DNA of 64,000 bases from Cryptomeria japonica (lineage: Eukaryota; Streptophyta; Pinopsida; Cupressales; Cupressaceae): positions 184,673,770 through 184,737,769 of the forward strand of contig NC_081406.1 of the NCBI RefSeq assembly GCF_030272615.1, written 5' to 3'. This document shows positions 34,112-47,189 of the stretch, in pieces; within the stretch, counting starts at the first letter, position 1; each line of letters begins with the position of its first letter. Made by a program: the position numbers and the translations under genes. The notes under the pieces are model-generated. The model did not search any database. It had not been told where the DNA came from and was given only the letters and a program-made list of their open reading frames with translations.

Positions 34112-35974
34112 TGATTGACAGTGAATGTGTCCACACTGGATCACATATGCCTATTTGAAGAGATGTTGCACAAACAGGGAAGTCACATGCAATGCACTGC
34201 AGTATGCAGAAGGCAAGGTGTCACTCCACTGGTAAGTGGAGCTTATCTCATATTATGCATAGTGTGCATCATAGTTTGGTGAGATAAGGAAGAAGAGGTA
34301 AAAGCAAGTGTTACAAGGCTCATATTGGATCCACCAGTGAAACAAAAGGAATGCCTCGAGTGAATGAAATCAGAACTATGCACTCGATGGATTGAGAAGG
34401 CATGTTGACATACCGGTGTAGATGAAGAAGACTTCCCACTTTGTGGGAATCTGCATGATTTGGATGGACATGTCTGATGACCGGTCAAGGAGTTCCACTA
34501 GCAGCTCAAGTAGAAAATAGACTTGATAAGATTACCGATATAATATGAGATATTGGCAAGGTTAGCAAACCGACAGTGAAAAGGAACCGGTAGGGTGTTT
34601 GGTCAGTGATCCTATCTGGATCAACTTAAAGTGCCTAGCTAGTAGTTGGTCGACATGAATGCCACATGGAGTCAAGGTGGGAAGCTTGCAAAACTTGGTG
34701 AAGTATCATGTGGAGTTAGGTATCTCGACAAGTGTGCACTGAATGTGGATCCTATGATTTGTCGATCGGGTAAGAAGTGTGTGGCTCGAGGAAGAATGAA
34801 CAACATAGAAGAATCATGGAGTTTTTGGTGCTTGAATCAAAGGAAAAAGATCAGACTATTAGAAGATCTTGAGAAGGAAATAAAAGATGCATTAATGATG
34901 GTTTAATAGATGCAGGTCTAGGTAGAGGATCACGTTTCTTATATTTGGAAAATGTGTATTAGAATGCATGTAAATGATGGAGATGAATAGATTAATGTCA
35001 AGGAGATTAGATTTAGATAGATCTGATTGGATTTGGTTTTCCTTGAGGATGGTGAGGAAACCCTAACCACCTAGATTTTGAATTGGGTTTTGGTGGGTAA
35101 ACCTAGCTTTAAGTGTGAAGACCAAAGAGATTATTTGGTACTACTAAATAGAAGATCATCGTACTATTGTGAAGTGAGCTACTTCTACAAGTGTAAGAGA
35201 AAATAATCCAAGTCCTTAAGAAGCATCTGAGAAGTGAGTGAGAGTGAGGGAGAACCTAGCTGAAGAATTCAACTGGTAGGAGAGCAAAACCGGTAATGGT
35301 TATACTGGCACAAAAGAAGAGAAGAGAGTTGTAGAGAAGGCAGATAGAGAACCTATAGAGTATAGTACTAGTAAAGTGCAGAGAGTGAGAAGGAGATCCA
35401 AAAGAGAAAAAGAAGAGGAGAGGTGCGCTGATGGGGATTACCAATAGAGACGTGAGTCAGTATAGCAGAGAAGGTATCTCATCGATAGAGTAAGATACAT
35501 GTAATGGTTCAAAGATTCACTTGTAACAAGAAAACTACTTTTGTATTTAATGCTTTCATGGTGACCTCTAAGTTGTAGTTCGGTGGAGGGGTTGTATCTC
35601 CTTTGGGTTATATCCCATAAATTAGGTAGGGGTTGTAACTCCTTGGGTTGGTTCCCTAAAGTTAGGGGTTGGTTCTCTTTGGGTTGGTGCCCTAAACTTT
35701 GTATCTATGTTTTCATTTTGAGGCTAGATTGGAGTAGTAGACTCTAGCAGCATTGCTCACCAAGGGTTTTCCCATCTTGGGTTTTCCTCGTATATGCTAG
35801 TGTTATGTGATGTCCCCTTGTGTGATTGCATATGTATTGGTCTCCCCACTAACCAGTAAGTCTGCATTGAGTTAGACTCTTCAATCAATATGCTCACATA
35901 GGATTGATAAAGGGAAAAGTTTAAGAACCACTAATTCACCCCCTCCCCCTTTCAGTTGTGCATTGTGTCAAACA
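34112..35974 (+). mobile_element. E2 5' LTR (5' truncated)
   Basis: Begins at the point matching about 2704 in E1 (GATTGACAGTGAATGTG) and ends GTGTCAAACA. At about 35529-35545 it has the uninterrupted CTACTTTTGTATTT that A occupies in E1. Confidence 0.85.
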
Positions 35975-35976
35975 AT

Positions 35977-35988
35977 TGGTATCAGAGC
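35977..35988 (+). other. Primer-binding site of E2
   Basis: TGGTATCAGAGC, unchanged, two bases after the LTR end. Confidence 0.88.
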
Positions 35989-36047
35989 CTAGGTTCCCAA
36001 TAAAAAGATCTTTCTCCATCTTGGGTAGATTCTAGCTTAAGGACACA

Positions 36048-38058
36048 ATGGTTTGTTTAGTGTCAATCTCTTCTCTTGTATTCCATGGTTCAAACTTTTC
36101 TATTTGGAGTTGCAGAATGGAAGTTTTCTTATCCTCTTTAGGGTTTTATGTATGGATGTCAGTAGTTGATGGTCTCCCTAGAAAGATTAGTCTTCCTACC
36201 AAATTTGTTGAAGAAAGAAGAAACTAGTGCAATGAAGATAATGAAGGATATATTTAGTGGACTCACCAGTGATTTATCTTCACAGGTAAATAGGTGTAAA
36301 AAAACAAAGAGCTTATGGGAAATATTGAAGAAACTCTATGGAAATGAACCCTCAACTATAGATTCAGTATTTGAAGGAAATATGAGAAATATATCTCATA
36401 TTTATGTTGATGATGAAGATAGATTTGTTAGCAGTAGCAACAGTGATAAAGAAGGAACCCACCTCTTCATGGGTCAAGAATCTAAAGAAGAGTACACATC
36501 TGAAAGTGCGAGGGAAAAGTGTCCCCACTAGCAATATGTGTTTGGTAGTGATAAGGAAGGGGAAGAAGAGGATGAAGATGAGGTTGATCTTGAAGGAGAG
36601 CTTGTAAATGCACTTGAAGAACTTAGTAGAGTCAAAAGAGAATACAAGCTATTCAAGAATGTTGCTATAGTAGAAAAGAACTGAGTGACAAAATGCCTTG
36701 AAGAATATGAGAAATGCATCTCAGTGTTGAAATCTCAGGTAGAGAACACCAAGGAGTGTTGGTGTGAAGATCTAGCATCTAGGATAGAAGTAAAAAATGA
36801 AGAATATTTGCATGTGGTAGGAGAAATAGAGATTCTCTGAATTGACCTTGAGAAATGTAAGGATGAGCTCGAGGTGAGAATCTGGGTTGATGGCAGCAGT
36901 GATGCTTTGGATAAGATATTGAAGAAGCAGAAGAATACCAAGGATACTAAAGGGTTAGGAAGTGGTGTCGGTGAATGCTCCCCCATCAATAATGTCCCCC
37001 ATAATGACATTCTGTTTGTCTCCTGAAATGGAGAAAACAAAGGCCAGACCTGCACAGTGAGAAATTCTCCCTCGAAGAAGGTTGATCTAAACACAACCAA
37101 AGAAAACTTGTAGACTAGGGTAAAGACTAGTGCTGAAAAAAAAAAAGACCATGCATATCCCAAAGGCAAGGGGAATATAGGAGAAGACAACTTCACTAGA
37201 AGTAGGAAGATAAGGAAGAAGCAAAGAAGACCTTCTACCGGTAGAGAACAAAGAAATTCTACCACCCATAGGGGGATGCAAGTGTGGGAAAAGAAGAGAT
37301 CAGATGGAAGAGCTACACATAATGGACAATCAAGGGTCTATTCTCAAAGAAGAAGAAATGTAGATGCAAAACCGGTAAGATTCCCCCATGCATGGCAAAA
37401 TAAATTTGTAAGTCATATGTAGTCATTAACTGGTTATTGCTTTGCATGTAATGCCTATGGCCATAGGGCAGAAGAATATAGAAAGAGATCTAGAAGGAAT
37501 AATCTAGGTTGTCATAGACAACATGCATATGAGAAAAATGTATCCAAGAGTAGATACATGCATCTCTCCTCTCCCAGTTATGCAAACTTTGTTTCTCATA
37601 AATGCAACAAGCTTGGTCACAGAGAGTTTGAATGCAAGAAGACGAACCTGCAGCCACATGGAGGTCAGTACAATGGCTATGCTCAGTAGAAAGGTGAGTA
37701 TAGGGCATATTAAAGTCAAAGACCTGCAAGGAACCAAAGGAGAAATGTCCCTGTAGGAGCAAGAGGTCCACCAATTCCAGCTGCTAGACACAACAACATG
37801 ACCAAAAAGAGATGGTCAAGCCGATATGTCAAGAGATTCCCCAATCATGAAGTTGGGATGGATGTTTGTGCCACTATAGCACCACTTATGGCTATGATGA
37901 AAAATCAAGAAATAGAAGCACGCATCAGCAGAAGAAGGAAAGACCTGCTCCCAATTCTGAAGATGGGAAGAAGAATGAGATTTAAGCAGGTATGGAGGAA
38001 GAAGACCATGGACTGACAGTGTGCACTCACTACATAGGTGATATCTCCTAAAGACTAA
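36048..38058 (+). pseudogene. E2 gag-like protein (broken)
   Basis: Collinear with the E1 gag, from ATG 36048 to TAA 38058. The start is better preserved: the frame stays open through CRMEVFLSSLGFYVWMSVVD, where E1 has a frameshift. The piece 36166-36531 (121 aa) holds the copia gag pattern (SLWEILKKLYGNEPSTIDSV). It has an insertion of about 60 bp near 36495-36550 relative to E1. The zinc knuckle ends EEYRK instead of EECRK, so its last Cys is lost. There are frameshifts and stops in the coiled-coil part. No pol. Confidence 0.8.
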
Positions 38059-39101
38059 AGGAGATGCAAAACCTTAGGGGGAGTAGCACATTGAATTTAT
38101 CATTCACCCCCTCAGTGAAAAAGGCAACATGGAAAAACATGTTGTTGTCAGTATAAAGGAAGAAAGTGATAAGTGTATATAGATGTTGCATTAACTACAC
38201 AGCTACAGATCATTGTTGGATCACCATTGCATGTTTCAATAAGTAAAGATTAATAATTAGTATTAGGTGTTAACTGGTGTGTGCAGGATGTTACTGGTAT
38301 GACTGCTAACAGGCACTTGCAGGTTATATTTGACAATGAAGTTGGAAGTTCATTGCATAACCCAGGTAGCATGGAATATGATGTTATGTTTCAGGTGGTA
38401 TTGAAATTGACTTGAATGACATATGTTGGCCCCATGGTTGATCATGCAGGCATGCATATTTTTTGGCTAACTGGTTTTGATTCTTGGCATGATGAAAACA
38501 TTGTCTAGCATTGTGTAGATCCAGGATCATGTCATAAGTTGTTGTGGATACAATGGAGTTGGAGGATCATTAGATGATCTCATATGCACAACTAAACTAT
38601 TATATGGAGGAGATTGGAGTCCCAGTATTATACCTGACTAGTGATAAGAATCTAAGGTGTATGAGTCAGAAGGAGTTCAAATGCTCATAATGCAGAGCCA
38701 GCGGGCTTGAACTTGTAAGGATGTTGACTACCCAAACTGAGGAAAATGGAAATTGTAGATGTATTGGAGGTTGACCGATAGTTGATGGTTAAAAAGCCCA
38801 TCTCAAGTGTTGTGACTTGAGAAGATGTAACAATTGGTGACAAGATAACAAGTAGCATCAAAGGAGGAGTTGCATCTAATGAATACAAAGGGGGAGAAAT
38901 AATTATGTTAGTGACTATTAAATAAAAAGAGGAATATAATTCTGACGGTACCCTTTGTCATTATTGTCAAAGCAGGAGAAGGATTTTGTAGTATATTGCA
39001 TACTACATGTGTGTGAATCCATGGATTACAGTAAGCGAAAGAAAGACCATGTAGTATGATGAATACTACATGTGTTGACATCAATACCAAAGGGGGAGAT
39101 T
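38059..39101 (+). other. E2 3' noncoding region and polypurine tract
   Basis: Collinear with 13123-14164. The terminal tract ACCAAAGGGGGAGA ends at about 39100. The upstream purine tracts of E1 are partly decayed here (GTCAAAGCAGGAGAAGG). No gene seen. Confidence 0.6.
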
Positions 39102-41137
39102 ATTAGCATTGTGTTGTCATTGATGTCAACCGGTATGGGATGACAATCGGTAGAAGAGATGGTTGTGCAACACTGATATGAACGAGTATAGGATGTGATA
39201 TCTTGGACATAACCTTGAATTACAAAACATTGGTAATGTAAGGAAGACTGATCACTAGTGACACTGGTACACAAGTTAGAGTCTGACTTGTTTGGATGAG
39301 ATGGATAGGTTATCGACATAGTGTATCACCAGTAAAGAGAGTATGCCAATTATTAAGTGAAGTGTTGACAATGGGAAAGGTTCTTGAGTTGTTGTTTGTG
39401 ATAAAGAGACAAAATGTTACCTAAATCACATCAACATGAGAAGAGAAGGATGAATAGGTCATCGATATGCTATAAGGTTGTAGAAAGGAAGGATTCCCAC
39501 TAGATGAAGATGCAATGATCAAGGGAAAAGATGACTTACAGTGAATGTGCCCACACTAGATCACATATGCCTATTTGAAGAGATGCTACACAAACAAGGA
39601 AGTCACATGAAATGCACTGCAATATGCAAAAGGCAAGGTGTCACTCCACTGGTAAGTTGATCTTATCTCATATTATGCATAGTGTGCATCATAATCTAGT
39701 GAGATAAGGAAGAAGAGGTAAAGGCAAGTTTTATAAGGCTCACACCGGATCCATCGGTAAAACAAAAGGAATGCTTTAAGTGAATGAAGTCAGAACTATG
39801 CACTGGACCGATTGAGAAGGCATGTTGAGATGTCGGTGCAGATAAAGAAGACTTCCCACTTTGTGGGAATGTGCATGATTTGGATGGACATGTGTGATAA
39901 ACGGTCAAGGAGGTCCATCGGTAGTTCAAGAAGAAAACAGACATGATAAGATTACCAGTATAATGTGAGATATTGGCAGGGTTAGAAAACCAACAGTGAA
40001 AAGGAATCAGTAGGGTATTTGGTCGGTGATCCTATCTGGACCAACTTGGAGTGCCAAGATGGCAGTTGATCGACATGGATGCCACATGGAGTCAAGGTGG
40101 TAAGATCACAAAAGCTGGTGAAGTATCATGTGGAGTTAGGTATCTCGACAGGTGTGCATTGAATGTGGATCCTATGATTTGTGGATCAAGTAAGAAGTGT
40201 TTGGCTCGAGGAAGAATGAACAACACAGAAGAATCAGGGAGTTGTTGGCGCTTGAATAAAAGAAAGAAGTTTAGAGTGTTAGAATATCTCAAGAAGGAAA
40301 CAATAGATACATTAATGATTTTTTGACAGATGCAGGTCGAGGTAGAGGATCACGTTTCTTATATTTGGAAAATGTGTATTAGAAGGCGCGTAAATGGTAG
40401 AGATAAATAGATGAAAGTTAGGGAGATTAGATAGAGCTAGATTTGATTGGATTTAGTTTTCCTCGAGGATGGTGAGGAAACCCTAACCACCTAGATTTTA
40501 AATTGGACTTTGGTGGTAAAACTTGGCTATAAGTGTGAAGGCCAAAGAGATTGTTTGGTGTTGCTAAATAGAATATTATCATGCTACTGTGAAGTGAGCT
40601 ACTTCTGCAAGTGTAAGAGCAAATCAGCCAAATGATTAACAAGCATCTGAGAAGTGAGTGAGAGTGAGGGAGAACCTAGTTGAAGCGTTCAACCTATAGT
40701 AGAGCAGAACCGGTAATGCTTATAGCAGCACAAAAGAAGAGAAGAGAGTTGGAGAGAAGGTAGATAGTGAGCCAGTATAGTATAGTACTGGTAAAGTGCA
40801 GAGAGTGAGGAGGAGATCCAGAAGAGAAAAAGAAGAGGAGAGGTGTGCTGGTGGGACTTACCAATAGAGAAGTGAGTTGGTGTAGTAGAGAAGGTATCTC
40901 ACTGACAGAGTAAGATACATGTAATGGTTGCAAGATTCACTTGTAACAAGACAACTACTATTGTATTTGATTATTTCATGGTGAACTATGAGTTGTAGCT
41001 CAGTGTAGGGGTTGTAGCCCATAAATCAGGTAGGGGTTTTAGCTCCTTGGTTTGGTGCCCTCAAGTTAGGGGTTCATGCTCCTTGGGTTGGTTCCCTCAA
41101 CTTTATAACTGTGTTTTCATTATGAGGCTAGATTGGA
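39102..41137 (+). mobile_element. E2 3' LTR (3' truncated)
   Basis: Starts TATTAGCATTGTG (two G-to-A changes from TGTTGGCATTGTG) and ends abruptly at GATTGGAA near 41137, inside the LTR. The missing end and the first 60 bp or so of F are a single deletion compared with the E1-F1 joint. Confidence 0.82.
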
Positions 41138-42921
41138 ATCTTGTGGATTTCTAACATTATTTTTATAAGAGCCTTACTGAATATATTCAGGTATATTATA
41201 GTGGCTTCTTACAAAGTTATTTGACTAGTTCATCCAACTTGTCATAGAAGTTAGAAAGTGGTTTGAGAGTACCTTGAATTATGATAGCTTTCTCCACCTC
41301 TTTAACTATCATCCCAGATTTGGTGGAGTATTTCTTTGGCTTCTTTCTTGAATTTTTTTCCATTGGAGGGCTTGTCCTTAGAAAAATCTATAGCTTTAGT
41401 TCCCTTTTTCTTAATTTATTTAAAAAATTCATCTGATGCTATCTCTTCATCATTAGGACCAACAACATAGACTCTTGTTCCCTTTCTTTTCTTCCTCTTC
41501 CCTTCACCATCGAATGATTTGGCTTTAGGTTTCAATGACCTGGTAGGCTTCTATGAATTGGAGGAGGGTGCAAAGATCCTTATTTTCTTTGTCTTGGGAG
41601 CAGAGACTTTTGGTTTATCCTTCTTCTCCTTAAAAGGATCCTTTGTAGGTAGTATATTCCTCTTCCTTGCTTCACGAACAAACTCCTTAGTGATCCCAAT
41701 ACTTTATGCGTATGCTTCTACTTCCTTGCTTACTTTCCTTACAATTTCATGTTTCTTGAACTAACTATGTAGTTTCAAGATCTTCTTAGCATAAGTCCCA
41801 GATTAGAGGTGTCCACTGGCTTGTTTAACAAATTTTAAGCATATAGCTCAAGAATTTCCTCTTCAACTTTATACCCCATGGGCATGATAGAATATTTTTT
41901 AGGTTCCACCGCCTCAATTAAGCATTAATCAATATCCACCATAAAGAAAATTGTGACATGATATTTCTCAACTATAGAATTAGATATTCTCTCCCTTTCC
42001 TTCATTGTAGCCTAAATTTTTTTGAAGTAACCTCAAAGAGTGGCCTTTGGAACCTTTTTATCACCAATGTTGTATAATAGTTCTCTAATTTGCACCACCA
42101 CTAGTCTATCATAAGCCCATTCTACTTGTCCAACTCCTAGAACTTCATTTATTATGTAGAAGAATAAACACATGATCAAAGTTCCATATTTGAATGAATG
42201 TTTCTTTTCTTGTTTGATCCTAGCCAAGTTCTTCATCAGTTGACTCCAAAGCAACTCACATAAGTCATACCTTTTTTTCTCCAAGATCATCTAATCTGTT
42301 GCATATATGGTGGTTTTGGATATAAAAATTCTCTCTATTGGAGTATTATATCTTATAAGCAATCACCATTGAAGAAAATCTAACATCATACTCTAGAATA
42401 TCATTGATTTTCATGGCTCTTTTGTCAATCTTAGTTCCAGTTGTGTTTTTGACTATTTGATTCTTCAGAAACTTCAATAAGGGTTGATCAGTGGTTGAGC
42501 ACAACCATGCTACGACCCTAAATGTTTTTTTAGTGATCTTGAATGGCTTATTTAACCACATGAACTCAACATGCATTATTCTAAGAACATACCGGACCCA
42601 CTCATGTTCATCGAGCAGTGGAAATTTGACAAACTGCACAAAACCCTTTTCCTCCAACACTTTGAATTTTAGTTTTAGCCTAAAATTTCTATCAATCAAT
42701 TGCTTATTGTAGAGATTCAATAAATGAGAGATTCCAAACTCCTTGAAGTTGCAGCGAGTGGAAATCATAATGTCCTCGATATGCAGAACACCATATGGTA
42801 CCAATAAAAATGCACTTTTTAAATCATCTTCAACAAAAGTAAAAGAGTGTTTCTTGAAATTTGGTTGAGATCTCTACGAAATATCTACAACTAGTGGAGT
42901 AGCTATACCAAAAGTAGCCAT
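41138..42921 (-). pseudogene. F2: second copy of the unknown K ORF (N-terminal part)
   Basis: Collinear with F1, from ATG at 42921 leftwards. The open pieces 42346-42804 (152 aa) and 42033-42290 (85 aa) are longer than those of F1 and give the better view of the protein: LDEHEWVRYVLRIMHVEF, KPFKITKKTFRVVAWLC, KRAMKINDILEYDVRF, GQVEWAYDRLVVVQIREL. A Lys-rich, Pro-containing tail follows. Unknown function. The original C-terminal part is absent here. Confidence 0.65.
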
Positions 42922-43307
42922 TTCAGAAATTTCAAACTTGAAACTTTTCACGGATAAATACTTCAACCACTAGATTAGGTTTTTGTAGGAAGATCTTCAT
43001 CACACTTCGATCTCTATAAATTCTTCTTTTAGAGAACTCTAAACCTCTTCTCTCTTAATGGAAAGTGCCAAATGAAAGAGTTAAGTCACCTTTTATCATC
43101 TGCATATCTAATTTTTTGGTGTAATAAATGCACTTTGCCTTAATTCTTTATGATACCTTGCATACACAAACAACCTCTGAAGAATTCTTCTATGGATCTT
43201 AAAATTTTCTCATACTCTTCTGGAACTCCTTCCAAAAGATCTACACTACCACAATACTGCTACTACTAATTATTGATCTTTCGGTAACACTGCTAGCAAG
43301 GGAGAAA
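42922..43307 (-). other. Leader of the F2 copy
   Basis: Noncoding and collinear with 18131-18517. On the minus strand the LTR end is again followed by TTTCTCCC, with no recognisable Met-tRNA site. Confidence 0.5.
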
Positions 43308-43698
43308 TGTTAGACAAAATGCACCACTAAGAGGGGGGTGAATAAGTGGTTCTCAACTCTTCACTTTTTCAATCCTATGTGAGCATACCGATTAACACAT
43401 CTGGATGAATGCAGACTTACCGATTAGAGAGGAGACTAAATACAAATGCATTCACACAAAGGAACATCGCATAACACTAGGATGTACGAGGAAAACCCAA
43501 GATGGGAAAAACCTCAGTGAGCAATGTTAATGGAGTCTACTGCTCGAATCTAGTCTCACAATGAAAACTATGTTACAATGTTTAGGGCACCAGCCCAAGG
43601 AGCACAAACCCCAGAAACATGAACCCCTAATTTAGGGCACCAACCCAAGGATCACCAACCCCTAATTTAGGGCACCAACCCCTACCTATTTTATGGGA
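43308..43698 (-). mobile_element. Second copy of the G LTR (partial)
   Basis: Collinear with 18518-18923, ending in TTTATGGGA, exactly at the point where C is inserted in the first copy. Confidence 0.8.
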
Positions 43699-43782
43699 TG
43701 TTAGGACCTAGAGGCAACTGAGAGGGGGGTGAATCAGTTGTCTATTAATATCAACCCAAATATAACTTGATCAAAATTGATG
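43699..43782 (-). mobile_element. 84-bp remnant of the C 3' LTR edge
   Basis: TGTTAGGACCTAGAGGC and following bases match the C LTR edges at 18924 and 32683, and the later part is closest to the 18924 copy. It begins at the same base after TGGGA as C does, then breaks off at GATG. It shows that this block was copied from DNA already carrying C. Confidence 0.88.
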
Positions 43783-46288
43783 TATGAGGAACACCCAAGA
43801 TGGAAAAAACCTTGGTGAGCAATGTTGTATGAGTCTACTGCTTGAATCCAGCCTTACAATGAAAACTCTGTTAAAATGTTTAGGGCACCAACCCAAGGAG
43901 CACCAACCCAAGAAGCACCAACCCCTGAGTTAGGGCACTAACCCAAGGAGAACCAACCCCTAATTTAGGGCACCAAGCCAAGGAGCACCAACCACTACCT
44001 AGTTTATGGGATACAACTCAAAGGAACTACAACCCCTGCACTGAGCTATAACTCAGTGATCACAAAGATAACTCTAAATAGAAAATTAATACTTCTATTA
44101 CAAGTGAATGTTGTAATGATTTCTTATACCTTACTCTGTCAGTGTGATACCTTCTCTGCTACATCAACTCACTCTTCAATTGCTCTCATTTGCTGCTTTG
44201 CTTGTCGGTAAACTCTATCGGCTCAACTCTTTTTTGTTCTTCTCTTACAAAATCTCCTCATTACTGCTCTCATCTTCACCAGTACTACACTCTACTGGTT
44301 CTATGTTTGTCTACTCTGTAGCTTCCTTCACCTCTTCTTTTCCCATATGGACACTATCGATTCTGATCTTCTACTGGTTGAGCACTTCAACCAAGTTCAC
44401 CCTCACTCTTAGTCTCTCTTCCCAGGTATGCGTTGAGCACTTGACTAACTTTCTCTCACATGCAAAAATAACACCCAGTCACTTCACAACAGCACCCTCT
44501 TCTTCTATTCAACAACACTTAACAATGTCTTTTGCTTGCACATTGATAGCCCAAACTTTCCACCAAAAACCTATTCAAAATATAGGTGGCAAGGGTTTCC
44601 TCATCATCTTCGAGGCAAACCAAATCCAATCAAATCATGCTAGATCTAATTTCCCTAAAATTCAACTATACACTTCTGCCATTAACATGCCTTCTTGATC
44701 ATGACTTCCATCTTTGGTAATCTATAATCAGTCTTTTAGCACACCTTAGTCAATCGCAATAAATGGCCCAGTTGTTTCCTTTGCCTACACTGATCCACAC
44801 AATCAATTTGTCCTAGCTCTCAAGCCACACAAATATAAAACTCTACCTTGAGCTTTGCAGTCACCATTAATGTCGGACCAATCAAAACTACCTTACTGAC
44901 CTTACTTCACCAACATGTGCATGTTTCATCCACCACTTCATGCAAGTTTGTCATTTCATCTTCATGTGGCATCACTGTCAATATCCACCTCATCACACTA
45001 TTATGTCGATTCATGTCTAGTCACTGAACACGCAAATAACTAGTTTCATTTGCCGATAAACAAACCCTACCGACATATAACACCTTGTTGGTAAACCTTC
45101 ATTCCTACACCAATTTAATCTTACTGGTGTAGTACATCAACCATGCATCACCCATGTCGGTCCTTAGCAGCTATCAGGAGTAACTCTATCAGATGATGGT
45201 CTTCCACTCTTTCGCATTCTACTCACTCAGCTGCATACCGGTATTCTTGCTTACTGGTAATTACCTAGATGACCCGATGTCATCATCCTCCATTAGATAT
45301 GCACTGGTGGCAATTCAACATACCTTCTTCAAATGCATATCAGGTGTGTATCTCAAATCACACTCTCCTTAACCTTCAGTTTGTTGCACTCCTCTTTATC
45401 AGGTGATAACCTTATCTTCCTTGTCTCTTCTCAGATGTTTCACTGGTTGACATAACATGTCAAATATCACCAATACAGATTCTGGTAGATGTGTCTGCCA
45501 GTGGACAACACACTTTCCTTCTTTCCGGTGAGACACATTGATGGTACCAAGTCATCAAACTCCAACTATTTTGTACTACCATTCATATACATTCTAGTAT
45601 CTCCATGTATATTCCTATAGACTCACTAGCATCCTTCTCCATCAAACTAGTTCTCCACTCATCTGGTTTGTCAAGATGACAAACATACCATCTCAACATC
45701 TCATTCTTCCTTCAATTTCCCAGTATCACACCTTGCTTTCACTTGCTTATCCGTTGTGCATTCAAGCACCTCTCTATCATAGGGAATCTTTTTGCTAGTG
45801 CAAGTGTGAATTTACCAAGGGGAGGATATATCTTCAACATGACACATGTCCCTGTGATTTTCCATATTTCATTCTACACATAGAGGCTACATACTCTATC
45901 AACCTATCACCTAGCCTGTGATAGTTTCTTCATCCGGTGTTGATGTGAACCAAATAGCATTCTACCACTTCAGCACAATCAATGCCCATCATGTAATCTC
46001 TTCATTCCTGTTGTAAGAAATACCATATCATCAACCCTTTTACAAAGCGGTCACTTTATTGCACCTCTAGCATACCAGTATGCACTAGTTCTACCTTTTG
46101 CATGAAGATGGTCACATGGTTGTCACTAATGACAACATAACAACACTTCTCCCATACTTGTCTAGCTTCTATTCCAATTGGCATCAAACTCTAATGCCAA
46201 TAACCTCTTGTTCACTAGTTGACATCACTGTCAATGATACCGGTAACAACCTATATCGATTGAAATCAATGACAACACAATGCCAACA
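43783..46288 (-). mobile_element. H 3' LTR
   Basis: On the minus strand it starts TGTTGGCATTGTGTTG at 46288, preceded by a decayed polypurine tract (ATGCCAAATGGGTATAT). It matches E-type LTRs in order. It includes the empty C target site at about 44004-44019. The last 300 bp or so of the LTR are missing at the left junction. The 555-bp plus-strand ORF at 44144-44698 is antisense and not a gene. Confidence 0.75.
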
Positions 46289-47189
46289 ATATACCCATTT
46301 GGCATTAATGTCAACACATGTAGTATCTGGTATACTATAGTAACTTTCTCCCCCTTTGACAACAATGGAAAAGGGCACTATCAAGATAAAATTATCCTTG
46401 TATCTACTGTGCACTGAAAGGAATCTTTCTCCCCTTGTTACCAAGTCCATCTCCCCCTTTGAAGATTATGCACAACAACATCTCAATCATCTACACTTGA
46501 GATGGAAAGATCAGGTATCAAACATCCCTTAACAGCTAACACGGGTCTCTCTCCTTCTTTGAGCATCTGCTTGATCTTCTTTTGTGCTTAGTATATCTAA
46601 TATCAATCTGAGGATATAGCTCTAAACTCCCCCTAAACCATAGATCTCTGGTCTTCATTACACATCTGCTAGATTCCAAAATAGTACTCACCTTAATGCC
46701 TATGACATCTACCATCAAGACCACAATGCCAACTACCAAGTCACATATCTAACCTATTGACCCATTAAGATGTATGCACATAAGATCAGCTATCGGACCA
46801 CCATAAGTCATCTAGATCCTTTTCAATATCACTTGATACGTAACCTTGTCCATTCAAGCTATCAGAGTTACTACAATGATCCCTCAACTCATTGATTTAC
46901 ATAAGCAAAACTTATCAACATCCATGTTGGCAACATGTTGTACATACCAGTCTCTTGTCTCTACCGGGACAACTTCCTTTTTACCTTTATTTCTCAATTC
47001 CAATTTCCTTTGCTACCATTCATTTCACCTATAGTAGTAAAGTGTCATCTATGTGTAGTCAAGGTAACTACACATGCTGCCATCATATTTTCTTCCTCTT
47101 ACCAGCAACCCCATGTTCATCTACTTATCCATGTTCAACTAAGGGGTGAATGATCTTGTCAATTTGTGACTCCCCCTGAGTCCTGCATC
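46289..47189 (-). other. H 3' noncoding region
   Basis: About 900 bp without a gene. The complements of several GGGGGAG-type purine tracts are visible (near 46345, 46430 and 46452), like those in the 3' parts of the E elements. Confidence 0.5.

Larger units (their letters stand above)
34112..41137 (+). mobile_element. E2: second copy of the gag-only element, truncated at both ends
   Basis: A partial 5' LTR (34112-35974), primer site, gag-like ORF (36048-38058), purine tracts and 3' LTR (39102-41137). It lacks the first 430 bp or so of the 5' LTR and the end of the 3' LTR. It is followed by F2 in the same arrangement as E1 and F1, so it is the copied version of E1, not an independent insertion. 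It has no copy of A. Confidence 0.82.

Noticed and set aside
36735-37265. 176-aa Leu/Phe/Ser-rich ORF on the minus strand resembling a membrane protein
   Set aside because: Antisense of the E2 gag coiled-coil region; the same kind of shadow occurs opposite the E1 gag at 12176-12516.
44144-44698. 184-aa ORF on the plus strand
   Set aside because: Antisense to the H 3' LTR, absent from sister LTRs, no domain.
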